Below are positions 27,409 to 28,208 of a stretch of DNA of 28,208 bases, one piece after another. A model generated the notes under the pieces. The model was not told where the DNA came from and searched no databases. It was given only the letters and a program-made list of their open reading frames with translations. The position numbers and the translations under genes are program-made. Source of the stretch: JBLKSS01 sp047607725 (GTDB lineage Bacteria; Pseudomonadota; Gammaproteobacteria; Enterobacterales; Enterobacteriaceae); assembly GCF_047607725.1 (NCBI RefSeq), contig NZ_JBLKSS010000127.1, positions 1 through 28,208 on the forward strand, given 5' to 3'. Positions within the stretch are counted from its first letter, which is position 1. Each line of letters opens with the position of its first letter.

Positions 27409-28056
27409 TTAGAAATCAAATCCGCCTCGCAGTGAAAATGAATCGGCGAGCCGTAGTGGGGATGGGTGATGGCCAGGGTTTGGGCGTTGAAGCATCAACC
27501 GCGGCGCCATGGCTTTGGCCGCAGGCGTAGCGTAAAACCCGTCGCCCAGGATGGGATGACCGAGGGACTGCATATGCACCCACAGCTGATGCGAGCGACC
27601 GGTCAGCGGCGTCAGCCGCACGCGGGCGCTGTGATCGGGATCGCGGGATAGGACCTCATAGTGGGTCAACGCCGCTTTGCCGGTGTCGAAACAGACCTTC
27701 TGCCACGGCCGGTTTGGCCAGTCGCAGATAAGCGGCAGGTCGACGTCGCCTTCATCGCGCGCGGGATGCCCCCACACCCGGGCGATATAGGTTTTGCGCG
27801 GCTCGCGCTCACGAAACTGGCGTTTCAATTTACGCTCCGCGGCCTTGGTCAGCGCCACCACCAGCACGCCGCTGGTGGCCATATCCAGACGATGCACCGA
27901 TTCCGCCTGCGGGAATTCCGCCTGTATCCGCGTCATGATGCTGTCTTTGTGCTCCAGCGCCCGCCCGGGCACCGACAATAATCCGCTCGGCTTATTGACC
28001 GCCATGATATGCGCATCCTGGTACAGGATATGAATGTGGGCTTCATAAGCATTCAT
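27409..28056 (-). pseudogene. rluA: 23S rRNA/tRNA pseudouridine synthase RluA, C-terminally frameshifted
   Basis: RluA makes pseudouridine 746 in 23S rRNA and pseudouridine 32 in some tRNAs. The frame runs 215 residues from the ATG at 28056. The catalytic motif HRLD (Asp58) is intact, as are NKPSGLLSVPGR and the FREREP region. Two lesions are visible. The conserved GRSHQLRVHM reads GRSHQLWVHM, with Trp159 (codon at 27582-27580) in place of Arg. After APRLML the frame changes: the -1 frame encodes HAQTLAITHPHYGSPIHFH-like sequence that matches E. coli, so one extra base was inserted at 27487-27488. The last 26 or so residues are therefore unrelated to the family. It may be inactive, but this is not proven. 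Confidence 0.8.
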
Positions 28057-28208
28057 AAAGGGTCAGACCTCGTAAAAAAGGTAAGCGCCCCGTGGAGGAC
28101 GTCTTGAATTATTGGTGGGTTTGTTGTATGAGACAGTAAACCTACGTTACACGCTTATGCTCATTGTATTTTCACATTGTATTGATTTTAATAACTTTTA
28201 TTTCCATC
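28057..28208. other. AT-rich non-coding edge upstream of rluA
   Basis: Stops occur in all minus-strand frames, so the end of rapA, which lies just upstream of rluA in E. coli, is not here. From about 28100 the composition becomes strongly AT-rich, unlike the rest of the window. A 9-bp direct repeat CATTGTATT occurs at 28162 and 28175. A promoter for rluA could lie in this stretch, but none is convincing. Confidence 0.45.

Overview
The window looks like a stretch of core chromosome from a member of Enterobacterales, close to Sodalis. This is inferred from protein recall and gene order; no search was run. Nearly every protein aligns from memory with the Escherichia coli proteins of the thr-ara region, and the order dnaK-dnaJ-nhaA-rpsT-ribF-ileS-lspA-fkpB-ispH-dapB-carA-carB-folA-apaH-apaG-rsmA-pdxA-surA-lptD-djlA-rluA is the E. 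coli order. GC content is fairly high. Several genes that E. coli carries between these blocks are absent (satP/yaaI before dnaK, nhaR, rihC, the cai/fix/kefFC block, and rapA next to rluA). Degraded genes and an insertion-sequence end are present. This fits a host-associated lineage that is losing genes, as in Sodalis.

Layout. Positions 1-293 hold the end of an apparent IS21-type element joined to the last part of an MFS transporter gene. Positions 294-814 carry no gene but contain two good sigma-32 promoters in front of dnaK. dnaK and dnaJ form a heat-shock operon with hairpins between them. nhaA follows and converges on rpsT through a bidirectional terminator. Divergent from rpsT is the tightly packed operon ribF-ileS-lspA-fkpB-ispH (FMN/FAD, isoleucyl-tRNA, lipoprotein signal peptidase, FKBP isomerase, isoprenoids). 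On the minus strand, where E. coli has rihC, lies an SMP-30/gluconolactonase-family gene broken by a frameshift. dapB, then a regulatory region with tandem ARG boxes, then carAB and folA follow on the plus strand.

From 19.5 to 26.3 kb the minus strand carries the conserved operon lptD-surA-pdxA-rsmA-apaG-apaH, with overlapping or closely abutting genes. It links outer-membrane biogenesis, vitamin B6 synthesis, 16S rRNA methylation and dinucleotide polyphosphate breakdown. djlA diverges from lptD and converges on rluA. rluA appears damaged: its conserved Arg after His-Gln-Leu is Trp, and its C-terminus is shifted by one inserted base.

I found no novel multi-gene system. The points most worth checking are the rluA lesions, the SMP-30 pseudogene, a degenerate 31-bp tandem repeat that starts inside the end of folA, the loss of the fkpB stop with overlap into ispH, and the IS/MFS junction at the left edge.
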